Below, piece after piece: positions 1 to 8,873 of a stretch of DNA of 64,000 nt. The stretch lies in the NCBI RefSeq assembly GCF_004152935.1, contig NZ_SETE01000003.1:1-64000 (forward strand). The letters are read 5' to 3'. The notes below the pieces were generated by a model. It had not been told where the DNA came from. It was given only the letters and a program-made list of their open reading frames with translations, and did no database searches. A program made the translations under genes and the position numbers. The number at the start of each line of letters is the position of its first letter. Positions within the stretch are counted from its first letter, which is position 1. The DNA is from Brumimicrobium glaciale (lineage in GTDB: Bacteria; Bacteroidota; Bacteroidia; Flavobacteriales_D; Crocinitomicaceae).

Positions 1-163
1 TCGGAGTGGTTTTTCGGGTGAAGACTTTTAGTCGCTGTTTCAATCTTTTCCATGCTTTCTTCCCTACCACCAATTGCTATTTGCCTTTATCTCCTTTCCT
101 GTAAGTTGATTCAAATCCGAATCCCAATAGTTCAAATTGAACTGGTTTTCTAACTCCACTTTT

Positions 164-217
164 ATACTCGTTCTTTTATTTTTTTTTCAAAGGTACTCAT
201 GAGCTCATTTCAATCGG
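164..217 (-). repeat. 54-bp insert B in the intron maturase gene
   Basis: Compared with the expected maturase sequence (NRE followed by KSGVRKPV), 54 extra bases sit between GAA (Glu) and AAA (Lys). On the reverse strand it begins CCGATTG and contains the palindrome ATGAGCTCAT and a run of nine A. It resembles the insert at 791-840, which also begins CCGA directly after a GAA codon and also contains GAGCTCATGA. Confidence 0.6.
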
Positions 218-790
218 TTCACGATTTATAGTGAGTTTAAGTTTTGTTTTCAAAAACTTTTCAATGGCTTTTAGCGTTGCAGTTGCATGGCTTTTATACT
301 GAGTATAAATACTAAAATCATCTGCGTAGCGTACAAATCGGAGTTTGCGTCTTGTCAGTTCTTTATCCAACTCGTTGAGCAGGATATTAGACAATAGCGG
401 ACTTATTGGAGAACCTTGCGGAACTCCCCTTCTTCGTTTGTGTAATTTACCATTGATTTGGATTGGAGCTCTTAACCATTTACGTATTAAACGCATGGTT
501 ATCGGGCATTTTACCTTTTGATAAAGTAGGTTTAGAAGTAAGCAATGGTCTACTTCATCAAAGAATGTTTTCAAGTCAATGTCTACGATAAACGTAAAAC
601 CCTCATGGATATGTTCCAACGCTTTACCAACTGCTTGGCGTGCGTTTTTGTTGGGTCTAAATCCGTAACTATTAACGCTGAATTCACTCTCATAATGTGG
701 CATCAGAACTTGTGATACCGTTTGTTGCAACATTCTATCTGTTACTGTTGGTATTCCTAGAAGTCGTGTTTTACCATTTCCTTTAGGAAT

Positions 791-840
791 CTATTCATTT
801 CTTGTCTATTTTTATTTGTATTCATGAGCTCGTTACTCGG
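791..840 (-). repeat. 50-bp insert A in the intron maturase gene
   Basis: Fifty extra bases separate GVE from IPKGNGKTR, where related maturases read straight through. The insert begins CCGAGTAAC after a GAA codon and contains GAGCTCATGA, as does insert B. Its length is not a multiple of three, so it shifts the reading frame. Confidence 0.6.
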
Positions 841-1748
841 TTCTACTCCAAGAATAGGTTGAGCAAGATATTCCATCTCCATTATGGAAGAATAAAGCTG
901 TGTTTTTCCTTTCCGAAAACTTTCGGTCAGTTCATTTACACTTAATCTGTCCACTCCTGCACTACCTTTATTAGCAATTACTTGCTTTAGGGCTCGTTGC
1001 ACATTGTGAGGATGTAATACTCGTTCTATCATTCTTTTACTTTTAATCTGTTCCGCTTTCTCAAGGCTATCCCGTTAAACGGCATTCCGTTGAGAATTTA
1101 GAACCAAAATACGTTCAGTCCTTCCTTTAGTTGTGAGACCTCCGCTTCATTCATCGGCTCGTATCTCCAAAGTACTATGACTTCTGCTGACTTCTTGGCG
1201 CATAGAAACCGAATCTATTCCAAGACCTCCCTCGGCGTTGCAGAGAGCCTGTCGAACTGTAAGGCAAATGTCCTTCCGTCTAATCCTGCGGAATCTACAT
1301 AGTTGCACTTTTGTATTCGTTGGACTTCGCAATGATGTGCTTACTCATCCATACAACTATGCCTCTTATCCCGTTCCTGTTTCCCGATTAAAATGCGGGA
1401 CAGGCTGTCAGTTCAGACTTTTGTAGCCTCGCTTACTTCACTGCATGGATCGCTCCAAACCAGCTTGCGACTTACTAATGTTTCCAGGCGTTACCCCAGC
1501 ACATGAGAGACTTGCACTCTCTGGACTTTCTCACAACTTGTTGTGAGAATTTATTTATATTTACCATTCAAGGCACACACACAGCCTTTGACGATCAGCC
1601 TGTAAAAACCTTCGATTTTTACATTAATGTATATCTAAATGTTTGTATCTTCGATAAAACATTTAGCAAACAGGCCGCCGCAAAGTCTCAATCATTGTAC
1701 ACGTTGGGCTTGTAAAGTGGCGCTTTTTCTTGTGGATATTTTTGGTAT

Positions 1749-2777
1749 CTATTTATTACTTTTTAATTCCTTCAATAAAAGTTTAGCTTCATTACTGCCT
1801 AATTTCTTAGCAAGTTTCAAATTATTTTCAGCCTCGTCCTTTTGATTCAAACAAAGGAGGAGTCTCCCTTTAATGAAATAGAAGAAACTTTCTTTTGGAA
1901 GTTCATCAATACATTGATCAATATACTGAACGGAATTTTCACAATTCCCTGTTTTTTCTTTGAGGAGACAATAATTAATTCGCGGTTTAAAATATGAATT
2001 ACTGCTAATTTCAATTGATTTTTGATAATAAACAAGAGCTGAGTCAGTTTTACCAAGCATTTCGTAATTCCAAGCTATGTCATTAAATACAAACCATTTG
2101 TCAACTCTGTATTTCAAACTCTTAAATTGTATTTCAAGTGACTTTTGCCAACTCTCCATATCACTTAATATGTCAGCATAGTTTTGATAAGCTAATGTAT
2201 CGTCAGGATTGAAAACCAATTTTTTTTCGCAATTCTCTATTCCTAAATTAGGTAATCCATAAAGTGAAAAAGAGCTACAACCATAATCTAATGCATACTT
2301 TTCGTATTCGTTATTAACATCAAGTTTTTCTCCCATTTTATAGAAAACACTTGGATCCATTTCAGATTGAATCGCGCGCACTTTCATTCCATAAAATTCA
2401 GTCCTTTTTTCTGGCTGTTTTATTACTTCTTGAACCAACCAAAATCCAAAATAAATACCTGGATTATTTGAGTCAATTAACCATGCTTGATTGAATCTTT
2501 TCATAGCGGTTTGCAATTGACCTCGGTAAAAAAAATCCATTCCCAACAATACTAATTCTTTAGAAGCTTTACTTTTGGGAACTCCAGCTTCTTCTATTTC
2601 CGTCATGAACTCTTCATCTGCATATTCATATTTATAAGCCTTTTCAACTAATGAATTGCCATACATTGGAATTAAATTTATTTTTCCATTTTGATGTAGC
2701 GCATCCAAATCTTCTTTGGTTTGTGTTTTTCCATTCAAAAAAGATAGTGATATCAGGATTGTCAATAAATATTTCAT
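1749..2777 (-). CDS. Secreted TPR-repeat protein
   Basis: A 342-residue protein with an N-terminal signal peptide (hydrophobic stretch in the first ~18 residues) followed by helical repeats. Tetratricopeptide-like units are visible around residues 75-130, 185-215 and 225-330 (for example ALVYYQKSIEIS and KDEAENNLKLAKKLG). TPR arrays bind other proteins, so a periplasmic or outer-membrane scaffold role is likely, but the partner is unknown. The gene stands alone between the group II intron and the broken OmpA gene. No enzymatic motif is visible. Confidence 0.75.
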   Translation of the reverse strand: MKYLLTILISLSFLNGKTQTKEDLDALHQNGKINLIPMYGNSLVEKAYKYEYADEEFMTEIEEAGVPKSKASKELVLLGMDFFYRGQLQTAMKRFNQAWLIDSNNPGIYFGFWLVQEVIKQPEKRTEFYGMKVRAIQSEMDPSVFYKMGEKLDVNNEYEKYALDYGCSSFSLYGLPNLGIENCEKKLVFNPDDTLAYQNYADILSDMESWQKSLEIQFKSLKYRVDKWFVFNDIAWNYEMLGKTDSALVYYQKSIEISSNSYFKPRINYCLLKEKTGNCENSVQYIDQCIDELPKESFFYFIKGRLLLCLNQKDEAENNLKLAKKLGSNEAKLLLKELKSNK

Positions 2778-3201
2778 GTATTCTTATTTTATAATAACTG
2801 CTAACCATTAGCTTAACAAAATAGAGTTTAGCTATCACATATCAACTCAAATATAATAATTTTATGGAGCTTTAAAAAGTTCATCATTTCGAATATTTTG
2901 GTTTAAATATGCTGCTGTGAAATGTGTTCAAATGTATATTATTATAATAATGAAATAGCGCTATTTTTTGGTACAGCTTTACCGAATTTATTTAATCAGA
3001 AATAATAGTTAACTCTGTTCTTCTGTTGCATCCGTACATTTCTTCTTGTCTTTGTTTATTGTCCTCATCTTTTATAAGATCCATTGGAACTATTGGTTTA
3101 GATTCACCATATCCTTTTGTTAAAATCCGAGTTGAATCAATTTGATAATCTTGAATTAGACAATCTTTTATTGCTTTAGCTCTCTTTTAAGATGAAATAA
3201 G

Positions 3202-3672
3202 AAACGCCAATCGGAAACTTTATCCCTGATTGCTTTTTAAATAAAATTAGCAATAAGAATAAGTATTTTTCTTTTTCGCATTGCTCCAAAAAGAAACAAA
3301 AAGATCTAGCGCTTAATATTTTTTATTCAATCTTTAATATTTTTTCATTTGTTTTCATGAGCTTGCTTCGCTGCGGTTCTTGTCTCCACTCCTAAAAGTC
3401 GATAATGTCGGTGATCTCCTCCGCAAGCTCTGGAGCTACCGCCATTATTAACGACTTTTAGCACGCTTCACCTTCAAAAAAACATAAAGCACGTCCAAAA
3501 CAAGTGAATTCCTCTAATAATTGATCATTTTGATTTCATAATAATAGCAAAGATCAGTATCACAGTATTTTAAGAACCTCTAATGAAATTTTTAGAATAA
3601 GCTTTTATTCTACAAGTAAGAAGAGAGAATAGTCGAATAAATAATTTAGGAGTAAAGAAAACGATAAGCATT
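3202..3672. mobile_element. ~471-bp insertion in the OmpA-like gene
   Basis: This segment interrupts an otherwise recognisable OmpA domain. AAATAAG occurs at 3195-3201 and again at 3673-3679, consistent with a 7-bp target-site duplication. I see no transposase, no open frame of useful length and no clear terminal inverted repeats. The interior contains a long hairpin at 3392-3461. It may be a non-autonomous element whose partner transposase lies elsewhere. Confidence 0.55.
3392..3461. repeat. Long imperfect hairpin inside the insertion
   Basis: CTAAAAGTCG (3392-3401) pairs with CGACTTTTAG (3452-3461), and pairing continues inward (ATAATGTCGGT with ACCGCCATTAT, one mismatch). This gives a stem of about 21 bp with a GC-richer head. 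It is much more GC-rich than its surroundings. Confidence 0.65.
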
Positions 3673-4014
3673 AAATAAGATTTCCTTTTTCACTTCCTCT
3701 TTGATCTGTATGTGAGCCAATTTCGAATATAAAATTTTCATTACTATTAATAAAATCAGCGATTATAATTAATGAAGAATCTGAGTTTTCTTTTTGAATT
3801 CCAGGCCCACCAGACAGATTGAAGGTTATTATAGGACACAAAATCTTGTAATTCTTTTCGAATACGGTGTCGCTAAAAGATTTATATCCTAAAGGAACAC
3901 ATTGAGAATAAACCATACTAAAGTTTATAATAAGAAGAAGTGAAATTATATTTTTCATGCTCATTCGTATAATGTTTTATAATTCATAAACCGATACTTT
4001 TAAGCTAAACCAAC

Positions 4015-4046
4015 TAAAAAAGCCTCAAGAAATAATCCTGAGGCTT
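4015..4046 (-). terminator. Rho-independent terminator
   Basis: AAGCCTCA (4020-4027) and TGAGGCTT (4039-4046) form a stem. On the reverse strand it is followed by a T run, placing it directly downstream of the lipoprotein gene ending at 4088. Confidence 0.75.
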
Positions 4047-4087
4047 TCCATTATATAAATTAGTTATTATTGATAGTTGATCTTTTT

Positions 4088-4756
4088 CTATTGTGAAAAG
4101 TTACCTATGTAAACACCATTTGTAATTGTTTTAACGTCACCTCCTCTATATACCTTGCAACTAAATTTGATATGAACTTTAACCTGAATTTCAAAACCTA
4201 CTTGAACTTGTTTTCTAGAAACTATTTCGAAAGTACTGCCTGCTTGGGGACCATCATTTGAACTGTAGTTAATTCCATTTGGAGAACCAATTTCAATTGA
4301 AACTCCTTCTTCTGATAAATCTGCATAAGTGTATGTTCCAGGCATAAAGTAATCATAGAATTCAGAATCACTAAGACTACCATTAGGATAAGTTAAAACC
4401 CCCTTAGACACATCAAATATCGCATATTGCTCAACATCATCATACAAATATGAGCTCCAAACTGCGTCTGTGGTACTCTGCCCTATATTCTTACTTGCAC
4501 CTGTAGCACTGAAAAAAGTCATATTTGCTTCTTGACTTACTGAAACGCCATCTATCGTATATTTAACTTTAGGATTACCATCAATCGCATTGCCTGCTGG
4601 TGGAGTTTGAGCATAAATGCAAGAACCATCGTCTTTGTCAGCTTCACTCGAATAATTTGTTGCAGCTGAATCTGTGCAACCTTCCTTTTTACAAGAAGAA
4701 ATTGTAAGACCAAGAAATAGCATAGATGCTAGTGTAATAAATTTTGTTGTATTCAT
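4088..4756 (-). CDS. Lipoprotein with TD-A-NY-DDGSC motif
   Basis: The ATG at 4756 (MNTTKF) is preferred over an upstream TTG at 4780 because it begins a canonical lipoprotein signal: charged start, hydrophobic core, then lipobox TISSC. The mature N-terminus carries CTDSAATNYSSEADKDDGSC, a short cysteine-bounded motif that recurs in Bacteroidota surface proteins. The remaining ~160 residues are beta-rich with no recognisable catalytic motif. It is probably exported to the outer membrane; its function is unknown. A terminator follows at 4015-4046. Confidence 0.75.
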   Translation of the reverse strand: MNTTKFITLASMLFLGLTISSCKKEGCTDSAATNYSSEADKDDGSCIYAQTPPAGNAIDGNPKVKYTIDGVSVSQEANMTFFSATGASKNIGQSTTDAVWSSYLYDDVEQYAIFDVSKGVLTYPNGSLSDSEFYDYFMPGTYTYADLSEEGVSIEIGSPNGINYSSNDGPQAGSTFEIVSRKQVQVGFEIQVKVHIKFSCKVYRGGDVKTITNGVYIGNFSQ

Positions 4757-4895
4757 AATTAGTGTTTTAATTTGTTGCAATATAATGAAATAGAAAACTT
4801 CACCAATTAAACTTAGCTTAAAGAGGTTTCGAATTGAAAGGATGTTTTAAAGTTTATTTATGTACTGATATAAGGATTTATCATTTTTCCAACCC

Positions 4896-5735
4896 CTAAT
4901 CTCCAGTAATTGTATGAAACTTATTCTTGTACCAAAAAATATATCCACCGCCACAAGATTCAAGATTATGCCCAAAGATTGCATTATATCCCAAAACTAA
5001 TTTCTTGTTAGCGGGATGATTAAAATCAACATTCAGGTTTGACATTTCTTCATCTTCTGGCCATAAATTAATATTACTGGAGACTGTTTCAAACTGTTCT
5101 GTCCAGCCAAAATATAATTCTGTATCCGCTAGATTGTTTTTGGTAATTATTACAGCTTCACTTTTGTTTTCTTGTTTGTAGTTAATAAATCCTAGCGTAA
5201 TCAATTTTGAGTCTTTGATTTTTATGACTAAATCATTAACGTTATCGCCAAAAAAGTCTCCGTTTAAAATGAATGGATTACTATTTCGGTCTATTTCATA
5301 AGTGTTGAATTCAGGATATGCTTTCATTAAATTTTCTAAATCTTGAATGAAAACATCTTCGTTCTCTAAAAATCCGTCAAAAACATATCCGTATTCTGCT
5401 TCTTCAGCGTAATTATAAGGATAGTTATGTGTTTTGATTTTCACCCAGTTCCCTTTTATTTCTTTACCGTTTTCATGAATTGATAATTTTTCATTTGTCT
5501 TTTCTGAAATATTTATTTTAGATCCAAAGGGAATTAATCCTATTCGTTTGCTTTCTAAACTTGGATTTTTTCTGATGATTATTCCATTTTTCGCGGTGAC
5601 AATGAATGTGTTTTTTTTATCATTTTCTAATTTGGTTTCATGCGTATTATGGAAATATGAATTGTTTGCTGGAATATTCGCAAAAGAATATAGAGACATT
5701 GAAATGAGAAATAATATTGAGAGGATGTGTTTCAT
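4896..5735 (-). CDS. Secreted protein with bacterial SH3-like domain
   Basis: This 279-residue protein starts with a signal peptide (about residues 1-19). Residues ~45-125 resemble a bacterial SH3 (SH3b) domain: AKNGIIIRKNPSLESKRIG followed by GNWVKI and YGYVFDGFLE. SH3b domains usually bind cell-wall or other polymers. The C-terminal half (FFGDNVNDLVIKIKDS and onward) is reminiscent of the integrin-like or VCBS-type aspartate-rich loops found in secreted proteins, but this is weak. It stands alone, divergent from the beta-barrel gene at 5901. The precise role is unknown. Confidence 0.65.
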   Translation of the reverse strand: MKHILSILFLISMSLYSFANIPANNSYFHNTHETKLENDKKNTFIVTAKNGIIIRKNPSLESKRIGLIPFGSKINISEKTNEKLSIHENGKEIKGNWVKIKTHNYPYNYAEEAEYGYVFDGFLENEDVFIQDLENLMKAYPEFNTYEIDRNSNPFILNGDFFGDNVNDLVIKIKDSKLITLGFINYKQENKSEAVIITKNNLADTELYFGWTEQFETVSSNINLWPEDEEMSNLNVDFNHPANKKLVLGYNAIFGHNLESCGGGYIFWYKNKFHTITGD

Positions 5736-5874
5736 TTTAAAGTTTGACGTTTTTTTATTTTAAACAGATTAGTTGCATAATGTAAATTTAGGCATTCTAA
5801 AGCTTATAATCTCTTACTTCAATCCATTACCCCATTTCTTGACCAAAGTCAATGAATAAAAAAATACAAGCTTA

Positions 5875-5882
5875 TACTTTTG
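5875..5882 (+). promoter_or_regulatory. Bacteroidota -7 element TACTTTTG
   Basis: It matches TAnnTTTG and lies 18 bases before the ATG at 5901. No clear -33 TTTG is seen at the usual spacing. Confidence 0.45.
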
Positions 5883-5900
5883 AGGAAATAAAAATAAACT

Positions 5901-6515
5901 ATGATACTCAGAAAAAAATTACTCGTTATTTTAATGTTTTCGGCATCATTTGTATTTGGACAAAAAGCCGATGCAATAGATTCTTCAAAAAGGGAAAGTC
6001 AAATTAAACACAGGAACAGTTTAGGTTCTTCATTTTTTATGTTGGGGAATTTACTAGAAGATGCTCCCGATTATGTTTTACTGACTTATGGATACCGACT
6101 CACGAAAAAAGACAGACTTTTTGTGGAATTTAATACTTGGAAATATGCTGAACCATTAGGCACTTATGGCAATTCAAAAGAAATGTACCCTGGATTTATA
6201 AGGGCATTTGGGATTGGAGTTGGTTATCAACGCTTCTTGTGGAGAGGATTATTTACAACTATTCAAGCAACTCCTTTTATGAAACAATACCATGATATTA
6301 ATGATGACAAAACTCAAAAAGGTTTTCAATTATATCTTCAATTGATTGCTGGTTATCGTTTTGAATTTTTCAAAAAACGTTGGTATTTAGAACCTGCTAT
6401 TGCTTTAAAATATTGGCCTGTTGACACCAATTATCCAGTTGATTTTAAACTAATTCAAAAGGGGACGCCAAAATATATATTTGAGCCTAGTTTGAATTTT
6501 GGCTTTAAGTTTTAA
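5901..6515 (+). CDS. Predicted outer-membrane beta-barrel protein
   Basis: A 204-residue protein with a signal peptide ending near FVFGQ. The mature part alternates aromatic and polar residues in strand-like stretches (YVLLTYGYRL, LYLQLIAGYRFEFF, YIFEPSLNFGFKF) and ends in phenylalanine, the usual C-terminal signal for outer-membrane insertion. No substrate can be inferred. Its last four bases overlap the convergent regulator gene at 6512, so the two transcripts collide tail to tail. A TACTTTTG promoter element precedes the start. Confidence 0.65.
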   Translation: MILRKKLLVILMFSASFVFGQKADAIDSSKRESQIKHRNSLGSSFFMLGNLLEDAPDYVLLTYGYRLTKKDRLFVEFNTWKYAEPLGTYGNSKEMYPGFIRAFGIGVGYQRFLWRGLFTTIQATPFMKQYHDINDDKTQKGFQLYLQLIAGYRFEFFKKRWYLEPAIALKYWPVDTNYPVDFKLIQKGTPKYIFEPSLNFGFKF

Positions 6516-7090
6516 TCATCCAATGAAACCCTTTTTCGAATTCGACTAAGGGTTTCTGGTTTAATTCCGAGATAACTTGCCAATTGATATTGTGGAACTC
6601 TTTGAATTAAATCAGGACGGTTTTTGAGTAAATTTAAATACCTTTCTTTGGGAGTTGAGTTTATAAATATGGACATTTCTTCTTGATTTGATCCCAGCAT
6701 TTTCTCCATCTCTACTCGGCATACTTCACCAAAACGTGGAAACTTTTTATACAAGTCATTCTCTTTTTCAGCATTCAAAATTCCGATAGTTGTTTCTTCT
6801 GCGCAAGTAAAATAGTATTTGGAAGGCTTATTATTTGCCATACTTTCAAAATTTACAGCCGATTGAAATTCCGTATAAAAGTTTTTGGTTTTTTCTTCTC
6901 CATCATCAATGGAATACTCTCTTATACAGCCCTTAATTACCAAATAAGCATCTTTAGCAATTTGATTTTCTTTAAGTAAAACAGTTCCTTTTGAGTATGT
7001 TTTTATGGGAAAAGCATCTAAAATCCCTTGTTTTTCTTCATCACTTAAGTCAATAAAACTTGACATCATTTCTACTAAAGTATTCTCCAT
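6512..7090 (-). CDS. Crp/Fnr-family transcriptional regulator
   Basis: A 192-residue regulator with an N-terminal cyclic-nucleotide-binding beta-roll (about residues 20-115: YSKGTVLLKENQIAKDAYLV, then KGCIREYSIDDGEE) and a C-terminal helix-turn-helix (QYQLASYLGIKPETLSRIRK). The sensor roll lacks the classical cAMP-binding RxS signature, as is common for Bacteroidota members whose ligand is unknown. It lies convergent with the beta-barrel gene at 5901. Whether it regulates that gene cannot be told from sequence. Confidence 0.85.
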   Translation of the reverse strand: MENTLVEMMSSFIDLSDEEKQGILDAFPIKTYSKGTVLLKENQIAKDAYLVIKGCIREYSIDDGEEKTKNFYTEFQSAVNFESMANNKPSKYYFTCAEETTIGILNAEKENDLYKKFPRFGEVCRVEMEKMLGSNQEEMSIFINSTPKERYLNLLKNRPDLIQRVPQYQLASYLGIKPETLSRIRKRVSLDD

Positions 7091-7602
7091 TGGTGTTGTG
7101 ATTCGTTGATGAATTTTTATATTTCAAAATTGGTAACGTTTGACCTTTTTATTCAATAAGTTGAATAAATAATTTATCGAAGATACAAAGTTTTAGATTT
7201 ACAATAGTGCAAAATCAAAAGGTTTCTTGAAAGCAGATTCCCATTAAACTTATGATCAACTATGCACCATGATTTTTCGTCTTTCATAAGGAATCAATTT
7301 CATGTTATAACTCATTACAGCGGTAGGACTTTATTTATACTATTTTGGAATTCTTGAAAACCAGGTTTAGAAACTCATTTCAAACAATGATTCATAATAA
7401 AAAATCACTCGTTTATTTCTTTAATCAAAACTGAATTATTTCCTTTCATTTTCTAGCTTAAAATGGTGCACTATTACTTTTAGCAAATAATTTCCTCTCC
7501 ATACTACTCACTAAATTACCTTTTGTATATTCAATTCTATTTAATGTCCCAAGCTTGTTTAATAACGTAAGTATTTTTATAACTAAAATATATAATTATT
7601 GG
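7091..7602. other. Intergenic region with no gene seen
   Basis: About 510 AT-rich bases between the Crp-family gene and the kinase. I find no convincing reading frame, remnant or hairpin; the only recognisable site is the promoter at its right end. Confidence 0.5.
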
Positions 7603-7610
7603 TATATTTG
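7603..7610 (+). promoter_or_regulatory. -7 element TATATTTG four bases before the kinase start
   Basis: It is a perfect TAnnTTTG match ending four bases before ATG 7615. The transcript would begin at or next to the start codon, implying a leaderless mRNA. Confidence 0.5.
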
Positions 7611-7614
7611 ATTC

Positions 7615-8748
7615 ATGTATAATTACTTAAAATCAATTGAAGCACTTTCTAACAGCGCAAACATACATAAAGGAGAAATAACTGATTTCGCCAAAGAAGT
7701 TTTAATTACTGCAACAAAAACATTGGATTGTAATCGCGGCAGTGTTTGGTTGTTTGAACAAGACCAAACCAAATTAGTTTCACTCATCTCTTATGCATGT
7801 TCTGATAATATGTTCAGTAATCAAATGACATTAGACATAGCTCAATTGCCTAACTATTTTAAATTTCTTAAAAAGAATGTAATAATTGTATCAAATGATA
7901 CGATGAATAATCCGATGACTTCTGAATTATTAGACAGTTATATAATCCCTAATAAAATCACTTCTATGGTTGATGTCCCTCTGCGCTCCGAGGGTAAAAT
8001 GATTGGTGTAATATGTTTTGAATATATAGAAATTCAGCATTCCTGGACAGACGACGAGCAATTATTTATTCAGTCTCTGGCTCAGCTATTGTCTTTGGCA
8101 TTAGAGACAAAGAAGAAAAAGGAATATCAAATTGCACTTGAAAAAATAATTATTCAAAAGGAGGTTTTGATCTCTGAAGTCAATCATAGGGTTAAAAACA
8201 ATATGGCTGTTATTATTAGTTTAATCAATTTACAGAAGCAAAAAACGAAAGATATTTATCATTCTTGGTTATTCGAAGAGATCAATAATAAAGTGTATTC
8301 GATGTCGATGATTCAAGAGCAATTAAATGCGAATGGAAATGTTGAAAGTATCAATTTAGGAACATTCTTAAAAAATTTGGTTAACAATCTAAACACCTCC
8401 TATGGCGAAGACAAAAACATTGAGATTAATTTAGAATTGGAAAAAGTGGAGGTTGATATTTCTAAAGCCATACCCTGTGGATTAATTGCAAATGAAATTC
8501 TCACCAACTCATTTAAGTATGCCTTTGATTTAAGAAATGAATTTCCGAAGTTGACAATTACTTTAAAACAAAAAGACGACAATGTAGAATTAATCTTTTA
8601 TGACAATGGCCCTGGATTTGACCTAAAAACTCCACAAGCTGGTATGGGATTAGAATTAATTAAAGATTTATCTGAGCAAATAGACGCAGAAATAACTGTT
8701 AATTTTGAAAAAGGTGTGGTTATAAAAATAGTATTGCCATCTTTTTAA
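7615..8748 (+). CDS. GAF-domain sensor histidine kinase (HisKA_2 type)
   Basis: This is a soluble 377-residue kinase. Residues ~1-165 form a GAF sensor (NRGSVWLFEQDQ, VPLRSEGKMIGVICFE). The phospho-acceptor box EVNHRVKNN (about 194-202) identifies the HisKA_2/HWE-related class. The ATPase domain has the N box ANEILTNSFKYAF, DNGPGF and GMGLELI. There are no membrane segments, so the signal is probably cytoplasmic. No response regulator is adjacent, so it is an orphan kinase. The close -7 element supports this ATG and a leaderless transcript. Confidence 0.88.
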   Translation: MYNYLKSIEALSNSANIHKGEITDFAKEVLITATKTLDCNRGSVWLFEQDQTKLVSLISYACSDNMFSNQMTLDIAQLPNYFKFLKKNVIIVSNDTMNNPMTSELLDSYIIPNKITSMVDVPLRSEGKMIGVICFEYIEIQHSWTDDEQLFIQSLAQLLSLALETKKKKEYQIALEKIIIQKEVLISEVNHRVKNNMAVIISLINLQKQKTKDIYHSWLFEEINNKVYSMSMIQEQLNANGNVESINLGTFLKNLVNNLNTSYGEDKNIEINLELEKVEVDISKAIPCGLIANEILTNSFKYAFDLRNEFPKLTITLKQKDDNVELIFYDNGPGFDLKTPQAGMGLELIKDLSEQIDAEITVNFEKGVVIKIVLPSF

Positions 8749-8873
8749 ATTGTTAATTAATGATTTATATAAAGTAGGAATTTGGTGATTAACTGTTTAA
8801 TTCCTAGTTAAAATCACCACCAGTAAACCCAATCACCAAACCCCTCTTTACGCATTTATTTTGTTAAAAACGC

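Larger units (their letters stand above)
1..1032 (-). pseudogene. ltrA: Group II intron reverse transcriptase/maturase (LtrA-like), broken, 3' end off window
   Basis: This encodes the intron protein that splices and mobilises group II introns by reverse transcription. The N-terminal part starts at 1032 (MIERVLHPHNVQRAL), and the palm carries the catalytic YADD motif followed by the usual thumb region. Three lesions disable it. A 50-base insertion at 791-840 shifts the frame just before PKGNGKTRLLGIPTV. A 54-base insertion at 164-217 adds in-frame stops after LTINRE. A TAG at 77-79 interrupts the segment GDKGK*QLVVGKKAW. Removing both inserts restores one continuous family-like protein running to the window edge, apart from the TAG. 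Family assignment is secure. Confidence 0.88.
1..1534 (-). mobile_element. Group II intron, 5' part, degenerate
   Basis: The reverse strand carries a reverse-transcriptase/maturase reading frame (1-1032) preceded by about 500 bases of structured, non-coding sequence, as expected for ribozyme domains I-IV of a group II intron. Short hairpins are visible there, for example CCTGT...ACAGG near 1388-1415. The 5' boundary is placed near 1534, where the reverse strand reads GTGAGAAAG, close to the GUGYG consensus; this boundary is an estimate. The 3' end lies beyond the window start. The encoded protein is broken, so the copy is probably immobile unless helped in trans. Confidence 0.75.
2992..3964 (-). 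pseudogene. Secreted OmpA-domain protein, split by an insertion
   Basis: The first part (3964-3671) has a signal peptide and ends in FEIGSHTDQRGSEKGN, the first half of the peptidoglycan-binding OmpA_C signature. The second half of the same domain appears at about 3190-2992 as KRAKAIKDCLI, then DSTRILTKGYGESKP and finally NRRTELTIIS before a stop. Between them lie about 470 foreign bases bounded by AAATAAG on both sides. Removing the insert and one 7-bp copy rejoins the frame as GNLISS*KRAKAI, with only a TAA left inside. OmpA_C proteins anchor the outer membrane to peptidoglycan; this copy is probably non-functional. Confidence 0.8.

Noticed and set aside
839-846. GGTTCTAC near the maturase insert as an end of the nested hairpin element
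   Set aside because: Six of the eight bases are the expected maturase codons, and none of the internal hairpins are present; an isolated 8-mer is expected by chance.
1503-1845. Short forward frames downstream of the intron
   Set aside because: No homology, and overlapping the TPR gene on the other strand.
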